Shown: positions 1-8,415, counted from the stretch's first letter. The stretch is 15,983 bases of DNA from JACQCF01 sp043742785 (GCA_043742785.1 JAYTXU010000011.1:1-15983), one strand, 5' to 3'. Notes: generated by a model from the letters alone, not told the origin. Translations and numbers: made by a program.

Positions 1-922
1 TCCTGTATAAATATTCTAACCAACTATAATTCTTTGTGCCTAAACATCTAGAAATAATTCTGTGAGTACCTTTGTTTTGGGTGTTATATAGAATTCCTAA
101 CATTTTTATTGTATGTGGTAGAACATGATCTAAATTTAAATCTCTCGCGAAACATTCATCAATTAATAGGATATTTTTATTTAAAAGAATTTCTTTTTCA
201 GAGAATGAAAGATTTGTTTTATTAGATAAAAAATTATTGTTGAGTTTTTCATAGAGTTTACTTTTTTGTAAGAACATATGTCTAGTATCATTGGACATGC
301 TGGTATTGATAAGACGATAGCAGCAGCCTATATAATCTATTTTTTCTACATGGGCTCCCATCATTAAGAGTCGTAGTTTAAGATCAAAATCTTCACAAGC
401 TTTTAACTCTTCATCAAAACCGCCTGCTTCTTCTAATAAAGTTTTAGGAAAAAGATAGGAATGAATGGCTCCTCGATTAGATAAAATAAAATGAGCTAAT
501 TGTGATTCTTTTGAAACCATGGGAACATTCACATCCACCATTCTTCCACTAGGACTAAGCATGGAGAAATTAGTCATCGTTAGCAGAAGTTTGTCGTTAA
601 TCCTGCTTATTTGTTCGATATGTTTTTCTATTTGTAAAGGAAATAAGAAATCATCACTATCTAGGAATTTTACAAAAATACCTGTGGCTAATTTTAAGCC
701 TGTGTTTCGAGCGGCAGATAAACCCTTGTTATTTTGGAAGTAATAACGGATTTTTTTTTCTTTAATGTAAGGGGCGAGGATATCTTGTGTAGAATCATTT
801 GATCCATCATCAATGACAATGATTTCTAAATCTTGATAGGCTTGAGCCAATACACTATCAATGGCTTCTGTGATATAAGCCGCATGATTATAGGTTGGAA
901 TGATGACACTAACTTCTGGCAT
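1..922 (-). CDS. Family 2 glycosyltransferase (3' end cut by window edge)
   Basis: Predicted inverting GT-A glycosyltransferase that adds a sugar from a nucleotide-sugar donor to the growing polysaccharide at the cytoplasmic face of the inner membrane. The frame is open from the ATG at 922 to the left edge (307 codons seen, no stop). The N-terminus reads MPEVSVIIPTYNHAAY, followed by the IDDGS nucleotide-binding motif (D38, D39), GLSAARNTG near residue 70, and the metal-binding DSDD at 88-91. A CEDFDLKLRL segment near residue 180 fits the usual ED catalytic-base region. The start is supported by AAGGAA about 8 nt upstream. It follows the ParB-like gene by 30 bp and is the last visible gene of the polysaccharide operon. 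Donor and acceptor cannot be told from sequence. The domain call is firm; the exact role is inferred from context. Confidence 0.9.
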   Translation of the reverse strand, partial: MPEVSVIIPTYNHAAYITEAIDSVLAQAYQDLEIIVIDDGSNDSTQDILAPYIKEKKIRYYFQNNKGLSAARNTGLKLATGIFVKFLDSDDFLFPLQIEKHIEQISRINDKLLLTMTNFSMLSPSGRMVDVNVPMVSKESQLAHFILSNRGAIHSYLFPKTLLEEAGGFDEELKACEDFDLKLRLLMMGAHVEKIDYIGCCYRLINTSMSNDTRHMFLQKSKLYEKLNNNFLSNKTNLSFSEKEILLNKNILLIDECFARDLNLDHVLPHTIKMLGILYNTQNKGTHRIISRCLGTKNYSWLEYLYR

Positions 923-952
923 TCTAGAAATTCCTTAATTGAAACGATCATC

Positions 953-1543
953 TTAAATAATCCGAATAGGACCTTTGATAATTCCTATTACTTTTACCCT
1001 TGCAAATTTCTCTCCAAGTACATATAAACAAGCTAAACGGTGAGCCCCATCATAAACCATTGTATGTGGAGAATTTATAATCTGAAAAATATCTGGGTAT
1101 CCATAGGTATAATGATCCTTGATAGTTTGAATTGATTTTTGACACCCATGCAATGTTACTCGCTTTTTGAAAATTTCGAATAAATCAAGAAATCCTCTAC
1201 AATGTTCTATTAAGGCAACATCTGTTTTAATTCTCCCTTGATAAGATCCGTATCTATGCACACAATCCCATGATTCTTGATAATACTTAGTTTGTTGGAT
1301 TTCTGTATCTGTTACGGTAATTTTATCTTTTAAATTTATTAGAAATTGAACATAAACTGAATACTTTAATAAGCTATGCAAAGATTTATTGGTTTTTGCT
1401 GCCATAATATTTTCCAGCGAATCTCCAGGTTCAAAACAACTTTCATATGTTTTTTCCAAATCAATAGTGCAAATAAAGCGTTGAATCAGAATGAAATTGA
1501 TTAAAAGAGTGAGTGAATTTTTAAATTTATTTAGATTTTCCAT
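953..1543 (-). CDS. ParB-like 'DGAHRL' protein of unknown function in the polysaccharide operon
   Basis: A 196-aa protein with no function I can name. Its C-terminal half has the look of a ParB/Srx-like nuclease fold: a segment around residues 135-160 ending in YGYPDIFQIINS, then VYDGAHRLACLYVLG (DGAHRL at 165-170) and a final strand ARVKVIGII. In ParB-type domains the equivalent D-G-x-H-R motif binds nucleotide, usually CTP or ATP. The N-terminal half shows no motif I recognise. The ATG at 1543 lies inside the end of the wzt gene (13-bp overlap), with only a weak ribosome binding site, so translation is probably coupled to wzt. Position between an ABC exporter and a glycosyltransferase suggests a part in polysaccharide assembly or modification, but this rests on context alone. 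Confidence 0.75.
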   Translation of the reverse strand: MENLNKFKNSLTLLINFILIQRFICTIDLEKTYESCFEPGDSLENIMAAKTNKSLHSLLKYSVYVQFLINLKDKITVTDTEIQQTKYYQESWDCVHRYGSYQGRIKTDVALIEHCRGFLDLFEIFKKRVTLHGCQKSIQTIKDHYTYGYPDIFQIINSPHTMVYDGAHRLACLYVLGEKFARVKVIGIIKGPIRII

Positions 1544-2757
1544 TCAACTTTAGGTAAAAATACCGCATCTGTACTCATGTTTTGACTATCCATGGTTATA
1601 CGAATAACATCCTTACTGCGTACCGCATATGTATGGATCATTTCTTTATCCCAAACGGATAATTTCAGCATATAAATTCCAGCAGCCAAATACAAATGCC
1701 CAAGGATAATTCTAATTTCACCACTTCCTGTAATATCTTTTGTTTTATATTCAGCCTGATCGGTTCTGGAAGAACAACAGACTATCCCGTCTGGACGAAT
1801 AATTTCTAGAGTAAAAATGGGCTGATTGATTTTTTCACGTGCAGTATATTTCAGCAATATTTCGATGGAATCATTAATTGAAAATTGTTCTTTGTTCTGT
1901 ATCAGTCCATCAGATAGGATGACTTGTGTAATATCAATGAGCGGTTGCGTATCTATCTTTACTCGATTCTCAATAATATTCATTTTCTTACGAATTTCAG
2001 ATTCATTTTGAGTAATGACGATATTTTGATAATCAGGAATGACCTGCTCTACACTTCCATCACGAATAACCTGACCATTTTGTAATAAAATCACTCTTTT
2101 ACACAAACTTTGAATCATATTTAATTGATGAGAAACAAGGACAATAGTTGCACCAGATTTTAAAAGCTCCCTCATTTTTTGGGCACATTTGGCTTGGAAA
2201 GAAATATCGCCAACGGCTAGAACTTCGTCTACTAAAAGAATTTCAGGATCCATATGGGCAGCTACAGAAAATCCTAAGCGTGAATACATTCCGGATGAAT
2301 AACGCTTAACAGGTGTATCAATAAATTCTTTAACTCCTGAAAATTCAACAATTTCATCAAATTTTGTATCAATCTCTTTGCGTCGCATTCCTAAGATTGT
2401 GCCATTAAGGTACACATTTTCTCGACCAGTGAGTTCTGGATGAAATCCCGCAGTTACTTCAATAAGAGCAGAAAGCCGACCATTAATTTTCATGTCCCCT
2501 TTACTTGGAACAATGATTTTAGAAAGAAGTTTTAATATGGTGCTTTTACCTGCGCCATTGGGTCCCATAATGCCAACTACCTCACCTTTTTTAATGTGAA
2601 AACTGACATCTTTGACAGCCCAAAATTCATAGTCTTCTAATTTTATATCTTTAGGCTTTCTTTTAAAAAGATTAGGGATGGAATCACGAAGTGAATTAAA
2701 TTTCTCACCTTTTTTAAATTTTTTCCAAACAGAATTAAATTCAATGACATTGCTCAT
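1531..2757 (-). CDS. wzt: Polysaccharide ABC exporter, ATP-binding subunit with C-terminal carbohydrate-binding domain (Wzt type)
   Basis: ATPase of a two-gene ABC exporter that moves finished lipid-linked polysaccharide across the inner membrane. Residues about 40-245 form the nucleotide-binding domain: Walker A GPNGAGKST at 65-73, ABC signature region YSSGM at 153-157, Walker B ILLVDE at 173-178 and the switch histidine H210. As in other Wzt/TagH proteins, the N-terminus is extended before the ATPase core. Residues about 262-408 match the beta-rich Wzt C-terminal domain, which in E. coli O9a binds the capped non-reducing end of the O-antigen and couples termination to export. At 408 aa it has the length of the two-domain form. 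The start has AAGAGG upstream and lies 17 bp after the permease gene. The polymer is therefore likely exported after full assembly in the cytoplasm. Confidence 0.93.
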   Translation of the reverse strand: MSNVIEFNSVWKKFKKGEKFNSLRDSIPNLFKRKPKDIKLEDYEFWAVKDVSFHIKKGEVVGIMGPNGAGKSTILKLLSKIIVPSKGDMKINGRLSALIEVTAGFHPELTGRENVYLNGTILGMRRKEIDTKFDEIVEFSGVKEFIDTPVKRYSSGMYSRLGFSVAAHMDPEILLVDEVLAVGDISFQAKCAQKMRELLKSGATIVLVSHQLNMIQSLCKRVILLQNGQVIRDGSVEQVIPDYQNIVITQNESEIRKKMNIIENRVKIDTQPLIDITQVILSDGLIQNKEQFSINDSIEILLKYTAREKINQPIFTLEIIRPDGIVCCSSRTDQAEYKTKDITGSGEIRIILGHLYLAAGIYMLKLSVWDKEMIHTYAVRSKDVIRITMDSQNMSTDAVFLPKVEWKI

Positions 2758-2774
2758 TTTAAGGCCTCTTAAGA

Positions 2775-3560
2775 TTAAATATTTTCTGCAAAAACAGATT
2801 CTTTTTTATGAAATATGAATAAACCAATAGCTAACATTAGGATGGAACTAATAAATGCATAACCTAGCCAGAACATTTCAGGAGGTTGATGTAGAACTAC
2901 GATAGTATTAATTTCTTCTAGGATGCTTCCAATTGGATTAAGCAGCATAATAAATTTCCATCTCCCAAAAGAACTAGCATCATAAAAAACAGGAGTAAAG
3001 AAGATACCAAACATCAAAATGACTTCTACTACATATTTAACATCCCTAAAAAAAAGATTGGCTGCGGACAGTAGTAATCCTAAACCAAATGTAAATGCAA
3101 AAAGAAGTATAAATAAAAACGGTAGCCATAAAATATGCAGACTAACTCCCACATTAAAAATTACTAATAAAACAGCTAAAACTACCATTGCTATACTTAG
3201 ATCAAAGAAACAGGCTAATGTAGAAGACAATGGGAGTACTGCTTTGGGGAAATATATCTTAGTTACAAGCGCACTGTTTCCTACTAGTGATTGGACAGCA
3301 AAACGGATAGAACTAACGAAAAAGGTCCAGGGCAGAACTTTTACTGAAATAGAAATAATTCCTATTTTATCTAGAGGTTGCTGGGCTACTACAGCCATAG
3401 CTTTTTTGATCAATACCCCTGCTGAAACAGCGATAATAGGCATAAAGATTGCCCACAAAAATCCCATGGCCGCTTGTTTATAACGGATTCTTAAGTCCCG
3501 CAATGTGAGCATGTATAACAAATCACGGTATTTAATAAGTTCTTTAATCATTTCAATCAT
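2775..3560 (-). CDS. wzm: Polysaccharide ABC exporter, membrane subunit (Wzm type)
   Basis: ABC-2 type permease of 261 aa, the normal size for Wzm/TagG/KpsM proteins. The N-terminus has the family pattern: an amphipathic stretch, then LRDLRIRYKQAAMGFLWAIFMPI leading into the first membrane span. Further hydrophobic spans lie near residues 29-50, 65-80, 105-135, 140-170, 175-195 and 230-250, with the typical short FFRDVKYV loop between the middle spans. It pairs with the adjacent Wzt ATPase to form the inner-membrane channel. The start at 3560 follows AAAAGG, 13 bp after the epimerase stop. An in-frame ATG three codons later (IEM) is a possible alternative start. Confidence 0.92.
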   Translation of the reverse strand: MIEMIKELIKYRDLLYMLTLRDLRIRYKQAAMGFLWAIFMPIIAVSAGVLIKKAMAVVAQQPLDKIGIISISVKVLPWTFFVSSIRFAVQSLVGNSALVTKIYFPKAVLPLSSTLACFFDLSIAMVVLAVLLVIFNVGVSLHILWLPFLFILLFAFTFGLGLLLSAANLFFRDVKYVVEVILMFGIFFTPVFYDASSFGRWKFIMLLNPIGSILEEINTIVVLHQPPEMFWLGYAFISSILMLAIGLFIFHKKESVFAENI

Positions 3561-3573
3561 TGTCTTAAGCCTT

Positions 3574-4530
3574 TTATTTGTTTCCCCATTTATTTTTGAA
3601 ATATTCGACAGTATTCTTTAGACCTTCATCAAAGCTAATAAGAGGTTTATAGTTAATTTTCTTTTGAATTTTAGAAATATCTGCGCTAGTTCTAAAAACG
3701 TCACCGGCACGGACAGGTAATAATTTAGGTTGAATATTTTTGCCAATAATACGATTGAGTGCATCTACCAATTCCAATACAGTTGTGTCTTTTCCATTAG
3801 CTACATTAAATACTTCATGTTTAATACCTGGTGTTGTTGCGGAAAGAATGTTGGCAGAGATGACATTTTCAATATAGGTAAAGTCACGAGACTGCTTACC
3901 TGTACCAAAAATTGGTGGCTGTTGATCATTTAAAATACAGTGGATGAACTTTGGAACAACCACCGCGTACTCATCATCAAGGGCTTGTTTGGGGCCGAAC
4001 ACGTTAAAATAGCGTAAGCAGACTGTTTCAACACCAAAGAATTCAGAGAAAATACGGCAATAGTATTCTCCTGTTAATTTGCTTAATGCATAAGGTGAAA
4101 TTAATAATGGTAAATGGTTTTCTGATTCTGGAAATTTATCTGTATCACCGTAAACGGAACTGGATGAAGCCATGACAAAACGTTTAACTTTCTGTTTGGA
4201 ACAGGCTTGAAGCATAAACAAAACCCCATCAATATTGACCTTATTGTAACTTAAAGGATCATCAAGAGATTTTGGAACTGAGCGTAAGGCTGCTTGATGT
4301 AAAACAAAGTCCATACCCTGACAGGCTTTGTCACAATCCGCTGGGTTGGTGATATCTCCACGAATCAGTTCAAATTTATCTTTGCCTAAATTTTTTGCAA
4401 AATCTAAATTCTCTTCTTTGCCGGAAAAGAAATTATCAAGTACGCGGACAAAATGTCCTTGTTTGATTAAATATTCAGCAATGCTTGAACCGATAAAACC
4501 TGCTCCACCTGTAATAAGATATTTCTGCAT
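3574..4530 (-). CDS. NAD-dependent sugar-nucleotide epimerase (UDP-GlcNAc/UDP-glucose 4-epimerase family)
   Basis: Extended short-chain dehydrogenase of 318 aa that probably supplies a UDP-hexose or UDP-N-acetylhexosamine for the polymer. The NAD-binding motif GGAGFIG lies at residues 8-14. The catalytic triad is visible as the serines in ASSSSVYG (121-128) and Y147-x3-K151 in SPYALSKL. The VFGPKQALDDEYAVVVPKF stretch resembles the WbpP/WbgU group of UDP-GlcNAc 4-epimerases, while the GDVFRTSADISK segment near residue 285 is also seen in UDP-glucose and UDP-glucuronate epimerases, so the exact substrate is open. The ATG at 4530 has a strong AAAAAGGAG upstream. It sits between the tyrosine-kinase-type gene and the exporter permease within the operon. 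Confidence 0.9.
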   Translation of the reverse strand: MQKYLITGGAGFIGSSIAEYLIKQGHFVRVLDNFFSGKEENLDFAKNLGKDKFELIRGDITNPADCDKACQGMDFVLHQAALRSVPKSLDDPLSYNKVNIDGVLFMLQACSKQKVKRFVMASSSSVYGDTDKFPESENHLPLLISPYALSKLTGEYYCRIFSEFFGVETVCLRYFNVFGPKQALDDEYAVVVPKFIHCILNDQQPPIFGTGKQSRDFTYIENVISANILSATTPGIKHEVFNVANGKDTTVLELVDALNRIIGKNIQPKLLPVRAGDVFRTSADISKIQKKINYKPLISFDEGLKNTVEYFKNKWGNK

Positions 4531-4566
4531 TGTGTTAACTCCTTTTTATTTATATTTGAAAGTTTA

Positions 4567-5352
4567 TTATAGGTAGCGATAAATGTATTCAGGCACAAAG
4601 TATTCGACACCCGTTAAAACGTGTCCGACAACTTGTGCGTGAGCTTGATTGAGAAGCTCTCCGGCGCGGCGAACCATCCCGCGTTGGGTTTCTCCAGCGC
4701 TAATGACAATGAGTACCCCATCGACTTGGGCGCCAATAATAACGGCGTCCGTGACTGGAATAACAGGAGGTGTATCAATAATAATAAATTCAAATTGAGA
4801 ACGCAGTTGATTAAGGAGTGTTTTCATGCGGTCAGAAGCTAGAAGCTCTGCTGGATGAGATGGAGTTTCTCCACAACTAATAAAACTCAAGTGTTCGATA
4901 TCAATATTGAAAATAATATCTTCGAGTTCTGCCTTTCCAGATAAATACTCACTTAAACCTTTATGTGGGCCTACTCCTATATATTTAATAATCTTCCCCT
5001 TACGCATGTCCGCATCAATCAGAAGAATTTTTGGTTTATGCATGGCTTGAGACATGGTAATAGCTAAATTTAAAGAGGTGACGGATTTTCCTTCATTAGC
5101 AATAGAACTGGTAATGGCAATAGTATGTGGGGGTTTATTTCTATTTAAAGATAATATATTTGTTGTAAGAATTTTATATTGTTCAGAAATCAAAGATTTG
5201 GGATCAAAGTAAGGAACTAATCTAGCATCAACATTAGATTCTTTCATCTTACGTACGATGATTTGTTTTTGTTCCTGAATTTTAACAACCTTCTCTAAAC
5301 GCTCAATGCGTTCCTTGGCTGCTTTTTGTAATGCATCAGTAATTTTACCCAT
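4567..5352 (-). CDS. Polysaccharide-biosynthesis tyrosine autokinase (CpsD/CapB type, XrtA-associated style)
   Basis: Cytoplasmic bacterial-tyrosine-kinase-type P-loop ATPase of 261 aa that would work with the membrane Wzz-like protein to control polymer length and export. The N-terminus MGKITDALQKAAKER is typical of the stand-alone kinases found beside exosortase systems. Walker A is SSIANEGKS (82-90), Walker A' is LLIDADMRKG with D113 and D115, and Walker B is FIIIDTPP with D193. The C-terminal tail ends in four closely spaced tyrosines (Y251, Y256, Y258, Y260), shorter than the long tyrosine clusters of Wzc but consistent with autophosphorylation. It has no membrane segment, so the activator must be the separate Wzz-like protein two genes upstream. 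GAGG precedes the ATG; the gap to the upstream ATPase gene is 27 bp. Confidence 0.9.
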   Translation of the reverse strand: MGKITDALQKAAKERIERLEKVVKIQEQKQIIVRKMKESNVDARLVPYFDPKSLISEQYKILTTNILSLNRNKPPHTIAITSSIANEGKSVTSLNLAITMSQAMHKPKILLIDADMRKGKIIKYIGVGPHKGLSEYLSGKAELEDIIFNIDIEHLSFISCGETPSHPAELLASDRMKTLLNQLRSQFEFIIIDTPPVIPVTDAVIIGAQVDGVLIVISAGETQRGMVRRAGELLNQAHAQVVGHVLTGVEYFVPEYIYRYL

Positions 5353-5379
5353 GAATAACCTCGTTGTTGATTATTTAAT

Positions 5380-6219
5380 TTATGCGTATTCTTTCATTTT
5401 TTCCTGCCCAAATTGATGAATAGGAGCCTCTTCAATCACTTCTTTCATAATTTTTTTATCAATCATTGGAACTTCATTAACATATCCTGTTAAAAACGCG
5501 TTATCGCAAATTTGATTGATTAATCGAGGTACTCCTTTAGAAAATTTATACACCAATTCTAATGCTTCTTCTGTCATATATTGACGGTCACTGCCGCTGG
5601 CTATTTTTAAACGATGAAGGATATAATTCTTTGTTTCATCTTGGTTTAATGGTGATAAATGAAAATAAACGGCTACACGTTGACGCAGTTGTTCTAATCC
5701 TCGCAAGGAGAGCTTTTGTTTAAGTTCTGGTTGTCCTAGCAGAATAATTTGAATGAGTTTTTCTGTTTCTGTTTCTAGATTTGATAACATACGGATTTCT
5801 TCTAAAACAGATGGTTTGAGATTTTGAGCTTCATCAATAATTAAAACAACATTATTATCAAGCTGCATCTGATCAATCAAATATGTATTTAACTGAGAAA
5901 GAAGTTTTGATTTTGAACTTGAGCTAAATTCAATTTCCAAATCTTCCATAATAGTCATTAAAAGGTCTTTACTGTTTAAATTTGTATTGGTTACAAGGGC
6001 TACTTGAGTATGCTTGTCTAATCTATTTAATAAGGTGCGGCAAACGGTTGTTTTTCCAGAACCGATCTCTCCTGTAATAACCACAAAACCTTTACGCTGA
6101 TTAATAGCATAAATCAGGCTGTCTAACGCTGTTGTGTGTTTATCACTAGCAAAAAAGAATCGCGAATTAGGCGTTAGATTAAAAGGAACTTCTTTAAAGT
6201 TATAAAATTTATCGTACAT
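5380..6219 (-). CDS. ExeA/GspA-like AAA ATPase (XrtA/PEP-CTERM-associated type)
   Basis: AAA+ ATPase of 279 aa. The opening MYDKFYNFKEVPFNLTPNSRFFF is the hallmark of the ExeA/GspA and XrtA-associated ATPases. Walker A is GEIGSGKTT (50-58), Walker B is VVLIIDEAQN (D129, E130), sensor 1 lies in ILLGQPEL near 160-165, and an arginine-rich LEQLRQRV follows. A C-terminal helical lid ends in SKGVPRLINQICDNAF. ExeA helps assemble a secretin pore in type II secretion, but here the neighbours are a Wzz-like protein (10 bp upstream) and a tyrosine-kinase-type ATPase. That trio marks exosortase-linked exopolysaccharide loci. It has no clear membrane anchor, unlike ExeA. Its exact role in polysaccharide export is unknown. 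AAAAGG precedes the ATG. Confidence 0.9.
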   Translation of the reverse strand: MYDKFYNFKEVPFNLTPNSRFFFASDKHTTALDSLIYAINQRKGFVVITGEIGSGKTTVCRTLLNRLDKHTQVALVTNTNLNSKDLLMTIMEDLEIEFSSSSKSKLLSQLNTYLIDQMQLDNNVVLIIDEAQNLKPSVLEEIRMLSNLETETEKLIQIILLGQPELKQKLSLRGLEQLRQRVAVYFHLSPLNQDETKNYILHRLKIASGSDRQYMTEEALELVYKFSKGVPRLINQICDNAFLTGYVNEVPMIDKKIMKEVIEEAPIHQFGQEKMKEYA

Positions 6220-6229
6220 AATTAGCCTT

Positions 6230-7525
6230 TTAGAAACTTTTTATACTTGAAACCATGATAGTCAAAGCGATCATAAGTACCCCAGCTGTTCCCATCCAAA
6301 AAAGTAGTTCTACTTGTTTTTGTTTGTTTTCTTGGATAGATTCAACAGTGTTAATTTTAGAAATACCACCCAAAAGAGGTGTTCCTAAATAAGAGGATGC
6401 TTCATGGATATCTAGAAACGATTTATCTAAAAATTCTGTAAGAAAAATTAGAGTAATGCCTAATCCTAATCCTAAGAATAAGCCCATTAAGGAGACTAAA
6501 GCTTTGTTAGGTTTAATGGGTTGAGAAGCAGCTCTTGCTTGTTCTAAAATGGTGTATTTTGTTCCATCCTTGGAAGATTGTAATCTTTGAGTGATCTTGG
6601 CTGTTTCCAAACGCTGAAGCAAATTGTTATAGATAGCATCATTAACACTAACGTCACGGGCCATGACGTTGTCTAGTTTGTCTATGAGCATAACTTTATA
6701 AAGATCTTTTTCATTTACGGAAGAATTCTTATTATCAGTTGACGAAGTGCTAATTGCTTTTTGTCCCATACTTGTTAACGCTTGTTGAATTTGGGTTAAC
6801 ATAGGGTTAGTCGTTTCTGAGGTCATTTTAACATTTTCTGTATATTCAAGGTTTTGTGCTTTTAGATCTTGCATTTTCTTTTCAATTTGACGTCTTAACT
6901 CTTTAACTTGAGGATGCATTTCAGTGGAGTCGACAAGAAGAGCGTTCAATTTATCTTTTAAATCAGCAATTTCTGAAGACTTAATTTTACCAAGGTATAG
7001 GTGTAGCTGTTCTTCTATGAATTTAATAGCATCAGCTGTTTCATTATTTTGAGCAATCACATTACGTTTAATAAAAAGATCGGTTACGTTCTCAACTACA
7101 GCTTTAGCTTGTTGTGGATTGGGAGAGACGTAGGAAATATCAACTATATTTTGACTGATAGGATTAAATTTAATTTCTTTTTGTATTTTTTTGATTACTT
7201 CTTCTAATTCAGTTTGCGAATGAGTTTTTGCATCTAAATGCAGACGTTTAACTAATTGGTAGAGACTGTCCCATCCTAACATGGTTTCTCTAATCGTTTG
7301 AATACGTTGTGCTGCGGAAGTAGAAACTGTTATGTTGCTTAGAAGAGGATTATCATTTTTTCCTTCTTCTATGAGAATTTTTGTTGAAGAAAGGTATTCT
7401 TTAGGTAAAAGCATGGCTGTACAGATACCTAAAACTAGGCCAACAAAGGTAGGAATAATAATAAACCACTTGCGTCTGAAGAAAACTTTCAAATATTCCA
7501 TTAAACCATGATTGATATCTTCCAT
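6230..7525 (-). CDS. Wzz/GNVR-type polysaccharide chain-length determinant (polysaccharide co-polymerase)
   Basis: Inner-membrane protein of 431 aa that controls polymer length and links the cytoplasmic kinase to the outer-membrane export protein. A first membrane span covers about residues 20-40, followed by the typical STKILIEEG motif after it. A long periplasmic region rich in predicted helix and coiled coil runs to about 330. The proline/glycine signature PIKPNKALVSLMGLFLGLGLG leads into a second span near 343-363. A third hydrophobic segment (about 408-427) gives the protein an extra C-terminal membrane pass. It has no fused kinase domain; the kinase is a separate gene. AAAGGA lies upstream of the ATG. 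The gene lies between wza and the ATPase gene. The family call is firm. Confidence 0.92.
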   Translation of the reverse strand: MEDINHGLMEYLKVFFRRKWFIIIPTFVGLVLGICTAMLLPKEYLSSTKILIEEGKNDNPLLSNITVSTSAAQRIQTIRETMLGWDSLYQLVKRLHLDAKTHSQTELEEVIKKIQKEIKFNPISQNIVDISYVSPNPQQAKAVVENVTDLFIKRNVIAQNNETADAIKFIEEQLHLYLGKIKSSEIADLKDKLNALLVDSTEMHPQVKELRRQIEKKMQDLKAQNLEYTENVKMTSETTNPMLTQIQQALTSMGQKAISTSSTDNKNSSVNEKDLYKVMLIDKLDNVMARDVSVNDAIYNNLLQRLETAKITQRLQSSKDGTKYTILEQARAASQPIKPNKALVSLMGLFLGLGLGITLIFLTEFLDKSFLDIHEASSYLGTPLLGGISKINTVESIQENKQKQVELLFWMGTAGVLMIALTIMVSSIKSF

Positions 7526-7576
7526 TGTATGTCCTTTTAAATAATGCTTTTTTTAATAAAAGTACCTAAGACTTTT

Positions 7577-8389
7577 TTATAACGCAAGCGCACCTACAGT
7601 TTTTGCTGTACCTGCCGACGCACCGATTGGTTGAGCTACCGGATTAATGAATCGTGCAAACTTAGCCCATAAAGTAGCTGGTAAATAAATAGTATCTCCG
7701 GGCTTCATGATATAATTCTCTCTAAGATCTCCTTTATAAAGCAATGCATAAACATTTACTTTCTTGGGGTTAGATTTTCCAGTTTCCGATGGTGTAAACA
7801 TAGTTGCATTATCTGTGGCAGCGGTTAGCTGTGGTAAACTTGCTGCTAATAAAGCATCACGAATAGTAATCGTGTCACCTCGCATAAAGATTTTTCCAGG
7901 AGCACCCACTTCCCCAACAACATAAACAACCTTACTGTTATACTCAGTAATCTTAATTGCTACGTCAGGGTTAACTATATATGTTTCGAGTTTTTTGGCA
8001 AGCAAGGCAGCCGCTTCTTCCTTGGTTAATCCGGATAATACCGCGTCTCCAATAAATTCATATTGTATTTTTCCTTCACTATTAATAGTGTACAAACCGC
8101 TGACTTCTGGATGACGTAGAACAGTAATTGAGATTACATCTTCTGAGCCTAAGGTGTATTTACTTGTTTGTTCACCTGCAACCAATTTGACTCCAATTGT
8201 TGAGGTTGTAACTGCTTTTGCTTTGGCATCATCAGCAGCAGTTATTGGAGAATTAGCTGTTTCTATTTTTTGTGTATTAGTTTTTGTCAGAGAATCAAGA
8301 TTTTGTGCCTGTACCCATGTTGGCAATAGAACAAATACACTAAAACATCCTAATAAGATAACTGAGAATTTGTTAAACATCTTTTTCAT
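7577..8389 (-). CDS. Outer-membrane polysaccharide export protein (Wza/OPX family)
   Basis: Periplasmic/outer-membrane export protein, 270 aa from the start chosen here. The N-terminus MKKMFNKFSVILLGCFSVFVLLPTWVQAQ is a signal peptide, most simply cleaved after VQA. A possible lipobox (LLGC, residues 12-15) sits in the middle of the hydrophobic stretch and is less likely to be used. Residues about 77-150 form the polysaccharide export domain (YTLGSEDVISITVLRHPEVSG), and about 153-235 an SLBB domain (VYVVGEVGAPGKIFMRG to MKPGDTIYLP). A short tail (WAKFARFINPVAQPIG) could give the C-terminal helix that crosses the outer membrane in Wza. An ATG at 8401 is in frame, but GGAGGAG at 8393-8399 lies inside that longer reading and directly precedes the ATG at 8389, so the shorter start is preferred. 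Confidence 0.9.
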   Translation of the reverse strand: MKKMFNKFSVILLGCFSVFVLLPTWVQAQNLDSLTKTNTQKIETANSPITAADDAKAKAVTTSTIGVKLVAGEQTSKYTLGSEDVISITVLRHPEVSGLYTINSEGKIQYEFIGDAVLSGLTKEEAAALLAKKLETYIVNPDVAIKITEYNSKVVYVVGEVGAPGKIFMRGDTITIRDALLAASLPQLTAATDNATMFTPSETGKSNPKKVNVYALLYKGDLRENYIMKPGDTIYLPATLWAKFARFINPVAQPIGASAGTAKTVGALAL

Positions 8390-8392
8390 AAA

Positions 8393-8399
8393 CTCCTCC
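8393..8399 (-). promoter_or_regulatory. Ribosome binding site fixing the start of the polysaccharide export gene
   Basis: On the minus strand GGAGGAG is followed by TTT and then the ATG at 8389. The GGAGG core is 5 nt from that ATG, while the upstream in-frame ATG at 8401 has only AT-rich sequence before it. This decides for the 8389 start. Confidence 0.75.
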
Positions 8400-8415
8400 A
8401 TGATTTTAAAAATAT

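Noticed and set aside
3019..3483. 154-codon open frame on the plus strand
   Set aside because: It lies wholly opposite the Wzm permease gene, has a low-complexity lysine/threonine/asparagine composition and no family motif; it is an antisense shadow.
7558..7576. Inverted repeat AAAAGT-N7-ACTTTT just after the polysaccharide export gene
   Set aside because: The stem is only 6 bp and mostly A-T, with no clean run of T after it in the direction of transcription; too weak to call a terminator inside the operon.
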